Shown here piece after piece: positions 1 through 8,507 of a DNA stretch of 17,345 bases (position 1 is the first letter of the stretch; each line of letters starts with the position of its first letter). The translations under genes and the position numbers were made by a program. The notes beneath the pieces are model-generated. The model was not told the DNA's origin. It did not search any database and saw only the letters and a list, made by a program, of their open reading frames with translations. The stretch is taken from assembly GCA_037439705.1 (NCBI GenBank), contig JBBIVP010000022.1, forward strand, positions 1-17,345. The letters are read 5' to 3'. This stretch comes from JBBIVP01 sp037439705 [NCBI: bacterium] (GTDB lineage: Bacteria; JBBIVP01).

Positions 1-1210
1 ATACAGAGAGTATGACCTTCCTGAAATAGGTGGAACATCAAAAGGAATATACGGGTTTGGCACTTCCTATTTGAGGGAAAGAAGAACAGAAATTTACGAC
101 CTGATGAATGTCCCGCCTTTTCTGTTCTATGTAAAAGATGAAAAAGAGGATGGAGAGGTTGAGGTTCTCGCTCAATCTTTTTATATTTTTGGAGGCATAA
201 GTTATTCTTTCTCAGAGAAATTTGCCATATCTCCAAACCTCCTTGTTGGATACCAGAACTCCTCAATTGACGGGGAAGGAATATACGAAAACAAAAAATA
301 CCTTAATGATGCAGACGAAATATATTCAGAGGCTTATACATCAGCATCATCCATAAATTCTTCGAGCCCGATTTTTGGAACAGCAGTAAAGTTTTATTTG
401 AAACCCGGAGAGCATGAGGTCATACTTGATGTGGGTTATTTGAGATTCCCTCAAAAGATATCGGATGGAAAAGCAGAAGAAAACCTTTCTATAAAAAAAG
501 AAGAAATAATTGAAAGGTCTGAAGAGGTTAATGGAGAATACTCGGGCGGATGGATGGATTCAAGAAGCAGATTTGTAATAAATTTAAGGGACACTTACAA
601 AGGATGGAAAAGGATAAAAATAGGTTATGGAATTGAATATGTGAGGGAAAAAACCACATATCAAAAGGGAAAAATTCAATATTCTTATAGCCTGAGGGAG
701 ATATTCAACGATGGAGATGAGGAAGTAGCAGACCCTGATGATTATGAAAAGACAGCGTCTGCAAAAATGGGGAGAAAAATCATGGATACATTGCTCGTTC
801 AGGAGGTGGGCATTCCAATTGCTGTAATAATGGACCTCGGAGGAGGTTTTGAAATCCTTGCAGGAGTGAAGCACATAATAAAAAAAACTGAAATAATGAA
901 GGGTTCGCTTATTTCTGGTGAAGTGCTTCAGTATTCCCAGAAGACCGTTTATGGAGATGGAAGGATTGAGTATTCAAACGAACTTCCTCCTGAACTTGAA
1001 GGAAAATGGCTTGACAGAAATAGCACCACATACGAATCCCTTGAACAGGGGCAGAAAACAGAAAGCATAACAAGAATAAGGTTTGGAATATCAATAAACA
1101 GGTTTGAAAATCTTCTCATTGAATTCATGGTAGATACAGGGACAGGAGATGGAATGCATTCCGCACTGGACCTGACAAAATTTTATCTTTCAGGAATCTT
1201 CATCTTCTGA
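1..1210 (+). CDS. Outer-membrane beta-barrel-like protein, 5' partial
   Basis: The reading frame is open from the first full codon (position 2) to a TGA at 1208-1210, so the true start lies before the window; the TTG at 71 is only an internal leucine codon. About 400 residues are visible. They show alternating hydrophobic/polar strands rich in Tyr, Gly and charged residues, such as 'FGGISYSFSEKFAISPNLLVGY' broken by acidic loops, and the chain ends in FYLSGIFIF. A C-terminal strand ending in Phe is the usual recognition signal for outer-membrane barrel assembly. No catalytic motif is visible. The stop overlaps the next ATG (TGATG at 1208-1212), so it is translationally coupled to two lipoprotein genes and may form a surface complex with them. 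The barrel assignment is inferred from composition and the C-terminal signature; the specific family is not recognised. Confidence 0.6.
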   Translation, partial: YREYDLPEIGGTSKGIYGFGTSYLRERRTEIYDLMNVPPFLFYVKDEKEDGEVEVLAQSFYIFGGISYSFSEKFAISPNLLVGYQNSSIDGEGIYENKKYLNDADEIYSEAYTSASSINSSSPIFGTAVKFYLKPGEHEVILDVGYLRFPQKISDGKAEENLSIKKEEIIERSEEVNGEYSGGWMDSRSRFVINLRDTYKGWKRIKIGYGIEYVREKTTYQKGKIQYSYSLREIFNDGDEEVADPDDYEKTASAKMGRKIMDTLLVQEVGIPIAVIMDLGGGFEILAGVKHIIKKTEIMKGSLISGEVLQYSQKTVYGDGRIEYSNELPPELEGKWLDRNSTTYESLEQGQKTESITRIRFGISINRFENLLIEFMVDTGTGDGMHSALDLTKFYLSGIFIF

Positions 1211-2553
1211 TGAGAAAATACATACTCATAATTCTTTTATTACTCCTTTCCTGCAGTGAAAGAGAAGAATTAAAGACAAAGCTCCAGGAGTTTTTGCCAG
1301 CAGAAGAACCCTCCCTTTTAACAATTCTTTCCGATCCAGCAGATTCAATAATACCGCTTCCGGGCGGTATTTTTATCATAAAAGTAGAGTTTTCAAAACC
1401 AGTTGACCCATCATCCCTTTCAGGGAACATTCTCGTCCATCCTGTTATTGGCGACACTCAGGATGGTGAAAACAGAATGGGAGATGGAGTAGTTCTAAAA
1501 AACTGGTCGTTGAGCGATGATAAAAAAAACCTTTTCATTTCTCTATCGTTGCAAGACGGTGAATATATCCTCCATCTCAAAAAAGAGATAAAAAGCATTG
1601 ACGGAAAAAATCTTGACGGGATATGCGATTTTAAGGATGAAACATCTGATGCCTATTCTTCCGGATTTTCCACAGGAGGAGAGGAAACCTTTGTTACAAA
1701 GGCATTCTGTAAAGCAAATCCATTTATTTCATATCTTGGACCTGTTGGAGGAGGAATGGAATTTAAAGACCACAGCGGATGTTCCGGAAAGGTAAACCTG
1801 GGATTTCCCACGCAACTTGATTTTGAGCTGAGGTTCTCCTTTCCAACAGGAACGACGAGCAATTATTTCCTCTCAAAAGAAGTCGGCAGAAATATAGAAA
1901 TGATTGACCTCACAACGGACGAAAGAGTCCCCATTTATTTCTCCCTTGACAACAGAATAACATGGAAGGATGACATTGAAAAATTTGAAATTGAAAATAT
2001 CACGAATGATTTCCCGGTTTACATAAGACCGCAAAACCTATCCCCCCTTCACAGGTTCGCCATAAAGATAAACCGCTTTGAAGATTTGAAGGACAGATAT
2101 GAGCTCCCTTTTTCCGATGAACACCCTGACGAGGATATGATTTATGAAGTATGTTTTACCACCGCTGGGATTTCAAGCACACTGAGGGTTAAAGAAATAA
2201 CAATTGAAAGAAAGGATGGATACATATCAGAAATGAAAATAACCTTTCTGACCCCTGACCCTGGAAGCGATAAAATGGACGAAGAAACAATTATTCCTCA
2301 AAACTTTTCCATAATGAATTCAAAATTTGAAAGTATTCCTTTTAAACTTGAACTCCACAGGGAAGTTATATTCATGCAGGAGGTTGATGTGGTTCTTTTG
2401 AGAATTCCAGAAGGATATTTAGGAGCAGATGAACCATTTGGGCTCAAAATAAGTTACAGGGTATCGGATGAAAGAGGAAATACTTTAGACGGAAATGAAG
2501 ACGGATATATTGAAGAAAACGGCAATGATGATTATCTGAGGATTTTTCAATGA
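1210..2553 (+). CDS. Lipoprotein with bacterial Ig-like (Big_5-type) domain
   Basis: 447 residues. The N-terminus MRKYILIILLLLLSC is a lipoprotein signal peptide: positive Arg/Lys, hydrophobic core, lipobox with Cys15 as the lipidated residue, followed by the acidic SEREE stretch. Residues about 35-165 resemble a Big_5-type Ig-like domain: a 'DP..S..PLPGG' opening, then VEFSKPVDPSSL, then a strand pattern ending in KSIDGKNLDG. The rest is beta-rich with no motif I recognise, and the C-terminus is acidic with an Asp/Asn/Gly-rich run (DGNEDGYIEENGNDD) that could bind calcium. The ATG overlaps the upstream stop by one base and the stop overlaps the next gene as ATGA, so the three genes are one translational unit. 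The next gene is a diverged paralog with the same signal peptide plus Ig-like layout. Role unknown; probably a cell-surface or periplasm-facing structural or binding lipoprotein. Confidence 0.8.
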   Translation: MRKYILIILLLLLSCSEREELKTKLQEFLPAEEPSLLTILSDPADSIIPLPGGIFIIKVEFSKPVDPSSLSGNILVHPVIGDTQDGENRMGDGVVLKNWSLSDDKKNLFISLSLQDGEYILHLKKEIKSIDGKNLDGICDFKDETSDAYSSGFSTGGEETFVTKAFCKANPFISYLGPVGGGMEFKDHSGCSGKVNLGFPTQLDFELRFSFPTGTTSNYFLSKEVGRNIEMIDLTTDERVPIYFSLDNRITWKDDIEKFEIENITNDFPVYIRPQNLSPLHRFAIKINRFEDLKDRYELPFSDEHPDEDMIYEVCFTTAGISSTLRVKEITIERKDGYISEMKITFLTPDPGSDKMDEETIIPQNFSIMNSKFESIPFKLELHREVIFMQEVDVVLLRIPEGYLGADEPFGLKISYRVSDERGNTLDGNEDGYIEENGNDDYLRIFQ

Positions 2554-4244
2554 AAAGGATTTTTGCAATAATTCTTTTATTAACTGCCTGCGAATCCCTT
2601 AAAGAGGAGGAGGCTATTTTTCCTCAAATTCAGGGAAGAAATGAAGAACCTCCGTATGTGGTGGAATGTGAAACGGAGAGAGGAAATGCGGAAATAGACC
2701 CTTATGCACATATATGGAAGATAAAAATCAGATTTTCAAAAAGCATGGATAAGGAATCAGTTGAAAAAAATATACTGGTGGGTGAGGCGGACGGGTTAAA
2801 GGAGGGGGTAAATAATATCGTAAATGAGATTATACCCAAAGAAATCTCATGGGACTACGATGGAACTGTCATGTTTCTTACAATTCAACTCTACTGGGGA
2901 AAATGGTTCTTTATAAAAATAGGGAAAGAAGCAAAAGATATTTATGGTAACTTTCTTGATGGAAGGGTATCAAAAGGCTCAAGACCGGATGATGACTTTT
3001 CATCAAGCCCGTCCGATTTTTACTCCCTTCCCTTCAGGGTAGGAGGTGCTTCAACAACGGTTCCATTATTAAAAGAAGGAATAATGACCCCGCTCCCTGG
3101 AAGGTTCACATATTCTCCATTCATAGAAAAGGTTAAAATTTTTCACAGGAAAGAGGTTGATGGTTTCTTCAGAGACAATTCCTACATTTCCCTTGACGGA
3201 ATGTACGGAAAGGGAATAATACTCTATCCGGATGAAGTATCATTCACCATATTTTTTAAGGTTCCATCAAAGGGGAAAATCTCTGCTCCAACCTTTTCTG
3301 CAAAAATTCTTGACCTATCAAAAAATAAAGAGATTCCACTGCTCTTCAGAAATGAGTCAACCGGGGAATGGTTTGAATATCCGGATGAACTATCCGATTT
3401 TACAAGCATATCTATAAAATCAGAAACTTTAGAACCATCAACCTTTTACATGCTGAAGATAAACACGGATGAAAAACTTTCGGATGAATACGGAATAAAA
3501 TTCGTGGACCTTCAAGAAGATGAAGATAACCTCTACGCATTGTATTTCGCAACAAGTCCTATACCATTTTCTTCACCAGTTCCGCCATCCCTTCTCCTTT
3601 TCTCTCTTTCAGAGGGAGTTTACTCATTTATAGTGCCCGATGGAGGTTTGTTTCACAGAATAGACCTTGAAAATCTATACCAGAAAATAAAAACCGATAA
3701 ACTCTTAAGTTATGGAGAGGAATTATTTCCATCACCGAATGCTCCACATACCCCGACTTTGAGAACTGTTTTCAGAGGAGATGCCATAGAATTCTCCGAC
3801 CAGATATCGGCAGGAGATGAAAGACTGGATACAGATGGAGATGGTATATCGGGCGGAAGATTCAGAAAATCAATTTCATCAACATCCATCCCTGTTCTTT
3901 TAGACCCGTATGAACCCGATGATACAATTTTTCAGGCATATCCTTTAAGTTTAACATCTTCCTGTGAAGAAAATGAAAGACTCCTTCCAGCATGGGATAC
4001 AGATTTTTTCTCCTTTTCACTTGAAGTCACATCAACAGTAAGCATTTCAAACCTCAACGGGATTGATATAGCAATAAGGCTCTATGATGAAAATTTGAAG
4101 CCTCTTAAAGAAGATATAAAAGGAGAAGGAGTTTCGGATGAAATTCCACCCGGAAAATATTACATTCAGGTAGTCCCTCAATACCCCCCTCTCTGGAATG
4201 AATACAACCCTCCCTTTTACATCCTGAAGGTCTGTAATCAATAA
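2550..4244 (+). CDS. Lipoprotein with Ig-like domain and C-terminal PPC-like domain
   Basis: 564 residues. The signal peptide MKRIFAIILLLTAC gives a lipobox LTAC with Cys14 lipidated. Residues about 35-165 form a Big_5-like domain (KIRFSKSMDKESVEKNILVG, later KDIYGNFLDG) that aligns in pattern with the preceding lipoprotein, so the pair looks like an old tandem duplication. Around residue 426 there is an Asp-rich loop DTDGDGISGG typical of calcium-binding thrombospondin-3/dockerin-like loops. From about residue 450 to the end (DPYEPDDTIFQAYPL, DTDFFSFSLE, PPGKYYIQVV) the sequence matches the bacterial pre-peptidase C-terminal (PPC) domain pattern, an exported beta-sandwich. The start is supported by GAGG eight bases upstream and the ATGA overlap. 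The 3' end overlaps the convergent radical SAM gene by 7 bases. Function is not known; exported and membrane-anchored. Confidence 0.82.
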   Translation: MKRIFAIILLLTACESLKEEEAIFPQIQGRNEEPPYVVECETERGNAEIDPYAHIWKIKIRFSKSMDKESVEKNILVGEADGLKEGVNNIVNEIIPKEISWDYDGTVMFLTIQLYWGKWFFIKIGKEAKDIYGNFLDGRVSKGSRPDDDFSSSPSDFYSLPFRVGGASTTVPLLKEGIMTPLPGRFTYSPFIEKVKIFHRKEVDGFFRDNSYISLDGMYGKGIILYPDEVSFTIFFKVPSKGKISAPTFSAKILDLSKNKEIPLLFRNESTGEWFEYPDELSDFTSISIKSETLEPSTFYMLKINTDEKLSDEYGIKFVDLQEDEDNLYALYFATSPIPFSSPVPPSLLLFSLSEGVYSFIVPDGGLFHRIDLENLYQKIKTDKLLSYGEELFPSPNAPHTPTLRTVFRGDAIEFSDQISAGDERLDTDGDGISGGRFRKSISSTSIPVLLDPYEPDDTIFQAYPLSLTSSCEENERLLPAWDTDFFSFSLEVTSTVSISNLNGIDIAIRLYDENLKPLKEDIKGEGVSDEIPPGKYYIQVVPQYPPLWNEYNPPFYILKVCNQ

Positions 4245-5332
4245 CTGCTACAATACAGCCTTATTGCTGAACAGGCTCCACATCTTAAACATCCTGCCCT
4301 GAAATTTTCAGGATTCAATTTAAAAAGATGAAGAATTTCTGCTGTTCTTTCGTAAAGCATCTTCATCCTTTCCGGCTCAGGTGGAGTAAATTTTTCATAA
4401 AAAGGCGTCCCCGGAATTGGTCTAAATGGAACTAAAAAAGGAAATACACCGATAGAAGAAAGCATTTTTATCCCGTTCAGCGTCTTTTTCAAATCCTCTC
4501 CAAAACCTATTATTACAAAACTTGAAACCTGCCCCCATCCAAACACCTCAACCCCCTTTTCCCAGTTCCTCAAAAAATTTTTCAAACCAATATCACTTTT
4601 CCATGGAGAGATTATCTTCAAAACATCCTCATCAAGGGTTTCTATGTGAATAGCTATTGTATCAACTCCCATATCCTTTATTTCTTCAAAAATTTTAACA
4701 TCATCTACAGGAGAAAACTGAATGTGAACATTGAGACCAGCCTTTCTTGCATAATTCCCAGCACGGGCAAGGCTCAAAACCTCTTTCCTTCTATCTTTCT
4801 GTGTTCCTGTGGTTATCGTTATATGCTTGACCCCATCCAGCATGGAGGCTGTTTTTGCTGTGATGTATATCTCTTCTGGCTTTTTAAAGGGAATGGTCTT
4901 ATTATCTTTTAAAGATATCCCTATACCGCAAAACTTACATCCTTCATCTTTTCCGTAGTGAACGCAGGTCTGAAAAATGGTTGTTCCTATACAATCCTTA
5001 CCGTGAAGAAGGGCTATCTTCCAGAAAGGCACTCCCTCCTCGGTTTTGAATCTGTAATAATGTGGTTCCCCTCTCATTTTGACCTTTAACCCTGTATCAA
5101 TTCCATTTTTGAAGATTTTCAAAATCTCTCCTTCATTTTTCAAAGTAAAAGGAGAACTGGAAACATAGTGTGAATAAAACGGAATGTTAACAGGAATTTC
5201 CTCCCCATCTCTTACAATCAGCAGGGTAATTCCCTCAGATGGTCCTGCTCCACCCTTCCTTCCCGATATTTCCACATCGCTCTTTAACCCGTAGGACTGA
5301 AGTTCTACAATGATATCCTTTAGGTCCATCAT
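4238..5332 (-). CDS. MSMEG_0568-family radical SAM protein
   Basis: 364 residues. The sequence carries the hallmarks I associate with the MSMEG_0568 family of radical SAM proteins: GRKGGAGPSEG near residue 24, a GVPFWKIALLHGKD stretch near 100, QTCVHYGKDEGCKFCGIG at 121-138, DGVKHITITTGT at 166-177, and a C-terminal AGCLRCGACSA. The cluster cysteines are C123, C132 and C135, a Cx8CxxC spacing rather than the textbook Cx3Cx2C. Four further cysteines (348, 351, 354, 361) may bind an auxiliary Fe-S cluster. Family members are best known from the Nit1 nitrilase cluster; substrate and product are unknown, and no nitrilase is present here. It is the last gene of the redox operon; its ATG overlaps the stop of the HdrD-like gene by 4 bases (ATGA), with a second ATG directly following. 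Family call fairly sure, function open. Confidence 0.85.
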   Translation of the reverse strand: MMDLKDIIVELQSYGLKSDVEISGRKGGAGPSEGITLLIVRDGEEIPVNIPFYSHYVSSSPFTLKNEGEILKIFKNGIDTGLKVKMRGEPHYYRFKTEEGVPFWKIALLHGKDCIGTTIFQTCVHYGKDEGCKFCGIGISLKDNKTIPFKKPEEIYITAKTASMLDGVKHITITTGTQKDRRKEVLSLARAGNYARKAGLNVHIQFSPVDDVKIFEEIKDMGVDTIAIHIETLDEDVLKIISPWKSDIGLKNFLRNWEKGVEVFGWGQVSSFVIIGFGEDLKKTLNGIKMLSSIGVFPFLVPFRPIPGTPFYEKFTPPEPERMKMLYERTAEILHLFKLNPENFRAGCLRCGACSAIRLYCSSY

Positions 5333-6555
5333 TTTACAGACCTTATTAACAGTTCTGTAACATCCCTTATCTTCAAATAAGAGTTCTTCCTCTGGATTGA
5401 AAGCATTAAACTCTGATAACAGAAGGGACAGGCTGTAACGAGTTCATCGGCACCTGTGCTTTCCGCATCATCTATCCTCATATCGCTCATAGCGTTATTT
5501 ATTGAAGGAAATCCCGCCTTCACTCCTCCACCTGCTCCACAACATCTTGAAAACTCCCTTGACCTCTTCATCTCAATAAGTTCAATTCCAGGAATCCTTT
5601 TCAATATCTCCCTTGGTTCATCGTAAAGCCTGTTGTGCCTTCCTAAATGGCACGGGTCATGGTATGTAATTTTTAATGGAACTTCTTTAACCGGAATGAG
5701 TTTTTTTTCCTCTATAAGCTCGAGCAGAAACTGAACGAGATGAACTGTTCTGAAAGGAAGTTTCTGGAGTTCCCTGTAATCCTGATTCATCGTCTTGAAA
5801 CAGCCTGAACACGAAAAAACCACTGTGTGAACCTGAAGTTCGGTAAAAAGCTTTATGTTTGCGAGCGCCTGTTCTTCAAATGTTTTATAATCTCCTATTC
5901 TTAAAGGGGTGCTTCCGCAGCATTTTTCTCTGGGGCCAAGGATTCCAAACTCAATCCCGGCTATGTTCATAAGTTCAACGAAATTTATTGCAACCTCTGT
6001 AATGTTCTGGTCGTATGAGGCTGTGCATCCAACATAATAAAGAACCTTTGCCCTGTTTTTTGTAATATCCTGAACCTGTTTTGAAATTCTTCCCTCTTTA
6101 AAAGCCCTATCAGCCCACTTTCCTCTCATTGCCCTCGGCTGCATCCACGGGTTGTCATAATTTTTTATGCTCTGAGAAATGGTTTTCTGCTGGGGAAGTG
6201 GTCCATATCCAGAAGAAACCATACCTGCTCTTATCCTCTCCCATAATTTCGGTGTATCAATCCCTGCAGGACACACCTCCCTGCACTGAGCACAGACTGA
6301 ACACTCATAAAGGGCGGAGAGAAAATCCATTATTTCTTTCTCCCTCACCCTCGGTCCGAAAAGTAAAGCCAATAAACCCCTTTCTTTTTTCAGAATTGAA
6401 TTCAAGGTTTTCAGTTTTTCCCTCGGCGTGAGAACCTTTCTTCTGTCAACATCGTAAACAGGACAGTAAAGATAGCATTCCCTGCAACTTGCACAGGCAG
6501 AAATATCCAGAAGGTCAAAAATAGAAAGGTTCTCTGAAAGATTAATTTCCGGCAT
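5329..6555 (-). CDS. HdrD-like (Fe-S) oxidoreductase with two CCG domains (HdrD 1)
   Basis: 408 residues, the length of methanogen HdrD. The N-terminus holds two classical [4Fe-4S] ferredoxin motifs: C21-C24-C27-C31 followed by Pro, and C85-C88-C91-C95 followed by Pro. Two cysteine-rich CCG domains follow: C177, C212-C213, C249-C252 and C302, C338-C339, C376-C379, the arrangement that binds the noncubane clusters in HdrB/HdrD active sites. A linker with KNYDNPWMQPR joins the halves and is shared with the second HdrD-like protein in this operon. The upstream gene encodes a five-helix cytochrome b subunit and overlaps this start by 14 bases, the HdrE-HdrD (or DsrM-DsrK) pairing. Likely role: cytoplasm-facing catalytic subunit reducing or oxidising a disulfide/thiol pair while exchanging electrons with the membrane quinone pool. 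The actual substrate cannot be read from sequence. AAGG just upstream supports the ATG at 6555. Confidence 0.88.
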   Translation of the reverse strand: MPEINLSENLSIFDLLDISACASCRECYLYCPVYDVDRRKVLTPREKLKTLNSILKKERGLLALLFGPRVREKEIMDFLSALYECSVCAQCREVCPAGIDTPKLWERIRAGMVSSGYGPLPQQKTISQSIKNYDNPWMQPRAMRGKWADRAFKEGRISKQVQDITKNRAKVLYYVGCTASYDQNITEVAINFVELMNIAGIEFGILGPREKCCGSTPLRIGDYKTFEEQALANIKLFTELQVHTVVFSCSGCFKTMNQDYRELQKLPFRTVHLVQFLLELIEEKKLIPVKEVPLKITYHDPCHLGRHNRLYDEPREILKRIPGIELIEMKRSREFSRCCGAGGGVKAGFPSINNAMSDMRIDDAESTGADELVTACPFCYQSLMLSIQRKNSYLKIRDVTELLIRSVK

Positions 6556-7231
6556 TCTCCCTTCCGAAAACCTCTTTAAGTGGAAGCATGAGAATGTGAA
6601 TCATTTTTGTCCATGGTATTGAAGCAACAAAAATGAGAACGAGCATCACATGGATGTATAGAAGGGGAACAAAAGAAAGATTAACCCCCATGTTATCAAA
6701 AAGCCAAGTTCCAAATTTTCCGAGAAAAAATTCTCCCTTCCTCGCTGTTTTTTCAATGCTCTGAATTTTGGAAATTTGAAGGAGAAATCCGCTGAGCCAT
6801 ATTCCAAAAAGCATTGAGAGGGAATAAAAATCCTCAAATTCTCCCCTTGTATCCTTCCTTGAAAAAAATCTCCTCAAAAAGGCAATTGAAATCCCTGAAA
6901 AAAGGGCTAACGAAAACAGATCGTGAAGGACAAAAACTGTCTTCTCATTTAGTCCCGAAGATTTTATAACCCAGGGAAACCAGTAGAAGAAAAGGAACCA
7001 GAGAAAAGAAAGGAAAATGAGAAAATGGGCTGTCCACCGCGAAAGTCCGAGTTTCATTATTCCTGTCTGGAATGGAACCCTGAAAAAAATCCCTCTTAAA
7101 AATTTTTTAATTCCTCCCTCTCTTTCCTCAACGAGCCCGTCCATCCATACCAGAATGTGGGAGGAGATGCCGACGAGAAGGATAAAATAGACTCCAAGTT
7201 TAAGATATTTTAGATAGCTTAAAAGCTCCAT
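6542..7231 (-). CDS. NarI/HdrE/DsrM-like cytochrome b membrane subunit
   Basis: 229 residues from the ATG at 7231. I prefer this start because AAAGGG sits five bases upstream; the GTG at 7237, two codons earlier, lies inside that ribosome site. Five hydrophobic segments are visible at about residues 10-28, 66-88, 100-120, 136-155 and 187-207. Candidate heme ligands are His25, His69, His103, His194 and His212; the NarI family uses pairs of such histidines for two b hemes. Length and topology match nitrate reductase gamma / HdrE-type subunits. The 5' end overlaps the stop of the amidotransferase-like gene by 32 bases and the 3' end overlaps the HdrD-like gene, so the three are co-translated. 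Expected role: quinone-linked membrane anchor passing electrons to or from the HdrD-like subunit. No nitrate or sulfite reductase genes are nearby. Confidence 0.82.
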   Translation of the reverse strand: MELLSYLKYLKLGVYFILLVGISSHILVWMDGLVEEREGGIKKFLRGIFFRVPFQTGIMKLGLSRWTAHFLIFLSFLWFLFFYWFPWVIKSSGLNEKTVFVLHDLFSLALFSGISIAFLRRFFSRKDTRGEFEDFYSLSMLFGIWLSGFLLQISKIQSIEKTARKGEFFLGKFGTWLFDNMGVNLSFVPLLYIHVMLVLIFVASIPWTKMIHILMLPLKEVFGRENAGN

Positions 7232-8420
7232 CTTCACCCTTTCTGAAATATGCCCTTAAAAAAATTTTTAAAGCAGTTTTCAAAGAAGAAATGAGAAGGT
7301 CCATCCTTTCCTCGGATGTGGACGGGGTGAGTTGAAAAAGAATTTCCTTTGAAATCCTGAGGCTCTCTTCAAGAATTTTTGTTTCCTCGTCCTCCACGAA
7401 AATCTTCTTTTTAAATATCCGCTTGTGAATTGCTCTGGCGAATACGAGGAGATGCTCGGGCATGTAATACTTTTCACCTATCTTCCAGAAAGCCTTCATA
7501 TCACCTATGGAGAGTGCTTTCATGAATATATCCGAAACGAGCCTCCTTACGGAGTCCGAAAGTTTCACCGGGAAACCTCTGAAAAGTAGTTCTGGATTTG
7601 AATTCCTTTTTCTCATCTTTCCAGTATTGTAGGCTATTATTTTGAGAAGAACGGAATTTGCCGATTTGAAGGAAGGATGTTCAAGGTGCGGACCGAAAAG
7701 ATAGAATGCTCCTTCCCCGATTTTCCACTCAACAATTGCCGGTTTTCCCGGAAGAATCCTTTCTGCTATATCCCTGTCAAAGAGAAAAATTGTCCTGTCA
7801 GTAAATGAGGAAAACCTTGCGAGAACCCTCCCCTTTTTTTCTGGCTCTTTAAAAACAGGACCTCCAAAAATTGGCGCTGAGATTTTTTCTTTTAAAAAGA
7901 TGGGCGGAAAGGGCGATGTCTCTATTATCACCTCATCTCGAACCGGATGAATGATAAAACAACAGGCATATCTGTTGAAGGCTTTCTCCTGCATGGCTCT
8001 TACAGGTGGAAGTTCGCTTTCAAAATTTGCAATCTCAACAGGAACAAAGTTAAAAAAATTTAAAGGAGGTTTTGATGTATATAATACAAGATAGGCTCCT
8101 GCACAGGAACCTATGTATATTCCCCCTTCCATCACAAATTTTTTTATTGCGGATGCACCATCGCTCCCAAGACCTTCGGCAAGGGCAAATGTGTCTCCAC
8201 CCGCCACGAACAGAAAATCAAAATCCGAAATAAGATGGCTTTCATCTTCACTGAATGGAACAATGAACTCAAAACCGTATCTCTCAAATGTATCCACTGC
8301 CCAGAGCCAGGAATGAGAAGCCCCCTTTCCTGTATAAATGCCTATAAGAGGAATTCTTAATTCAAGTGGAGATTGAAGGGTGTCCGGGGATTCAGAAAAA
8401 GTTCCTGATATTTCATCCAT
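7200..8420 (-). CDS. Class I glutamine amidotransferase-like protein, BPL_N type
   Basis: 406 residues from the ATG at 8420. An in-frame ATG at 8471 gives 423, but it has no ribosome site, while the 8420 ATG has AGGAGGGAGGAG ending eight bases upstream and a plausible promoter just before it. Numbered from the longer form: IGIYTGKGA near residue 43, FLFVAGGD at 87-93, nucleophile elbow GSCAGAY with Cys123, and a FGPHLEHP motif with His262 and Glu264 completing a Cys-His-Glu triad. This is the pattern of the biotin-protein-ligase N-terminal (BPL_N) branch of class I glutamine amidotransferases; no biotin ligase domain follows. Instead residues about 285-423 form a mostly helical, Lys/Arg-rich C-terminal region I do not recognise. 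Its place between Fe-S genes and a cytochrome b gene suggests a supporting role (cofactor or protein processing), but the substrate is unknown. Confidence 0.75.
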   Translation of the reverse strand: MDEISGTFSESPDTLQSPLELRIPLIGIYTGKGASHSWLWAVDTFERYGFEFIVPFSEDESHLISDFDFLFVAGGDTFALAEGLGSDGASAIKKFVMEGGIYIGSCAGAYLVLYTSKPPLNFFNFVPVEIANFESELPPVRAMQEKAFNRYACCFIIHPVRDEVIIETSPFPPIFLKEKISAPIFGGPVFKEPEKKGRVLARFSSFTDRTIFLFDRDIAERILPGKPAIVEWKIGEGAFYLFGPHLEHPSFKSANSVLLKIIAYNTGKMRKRNSNPELLFRGFPVKLSDSVRRLVSDIFMKALSIGDMKAFWKIGEKYYMPEHLLVFARAIHKRIFKKKIFVEDEETKILEESLRISKEILFQLTPSTSEERMDLLISSLKTALKIFLRAYFRKGEDGAFKLSKIS

Positions 8421-8478
8421 AAATGCGACTCCTCCCTCCTTTATTCTCATCATAGCAGAAAAAACATCCATAATTTTA

Positions 8479-8507
8479 ATTATATCAATACCTTTCAGAA
8501 GTTTAAA
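8479..8507 (-). promoter_or_regulatory. Possible internal promoter before the amidotransferase-like gene
   Basis: On the minus strand TTTAAA (8502-8507) is followed after 17 bases by a perfect TATAAT (8479-8484). Transcription would start near 8471, leaving about 50 bases before the preferred ATG at 8420. The region is A+T-rich, so a chance match is possible. Confidence 0.35.

Noticed and set aside
7232-7237. GTG start two codons upstream for the cytochrome b gene
   Set aside because: The GTG falls within the AAAGGGTG ribosome site that is well spaced for the ATG at 7231.
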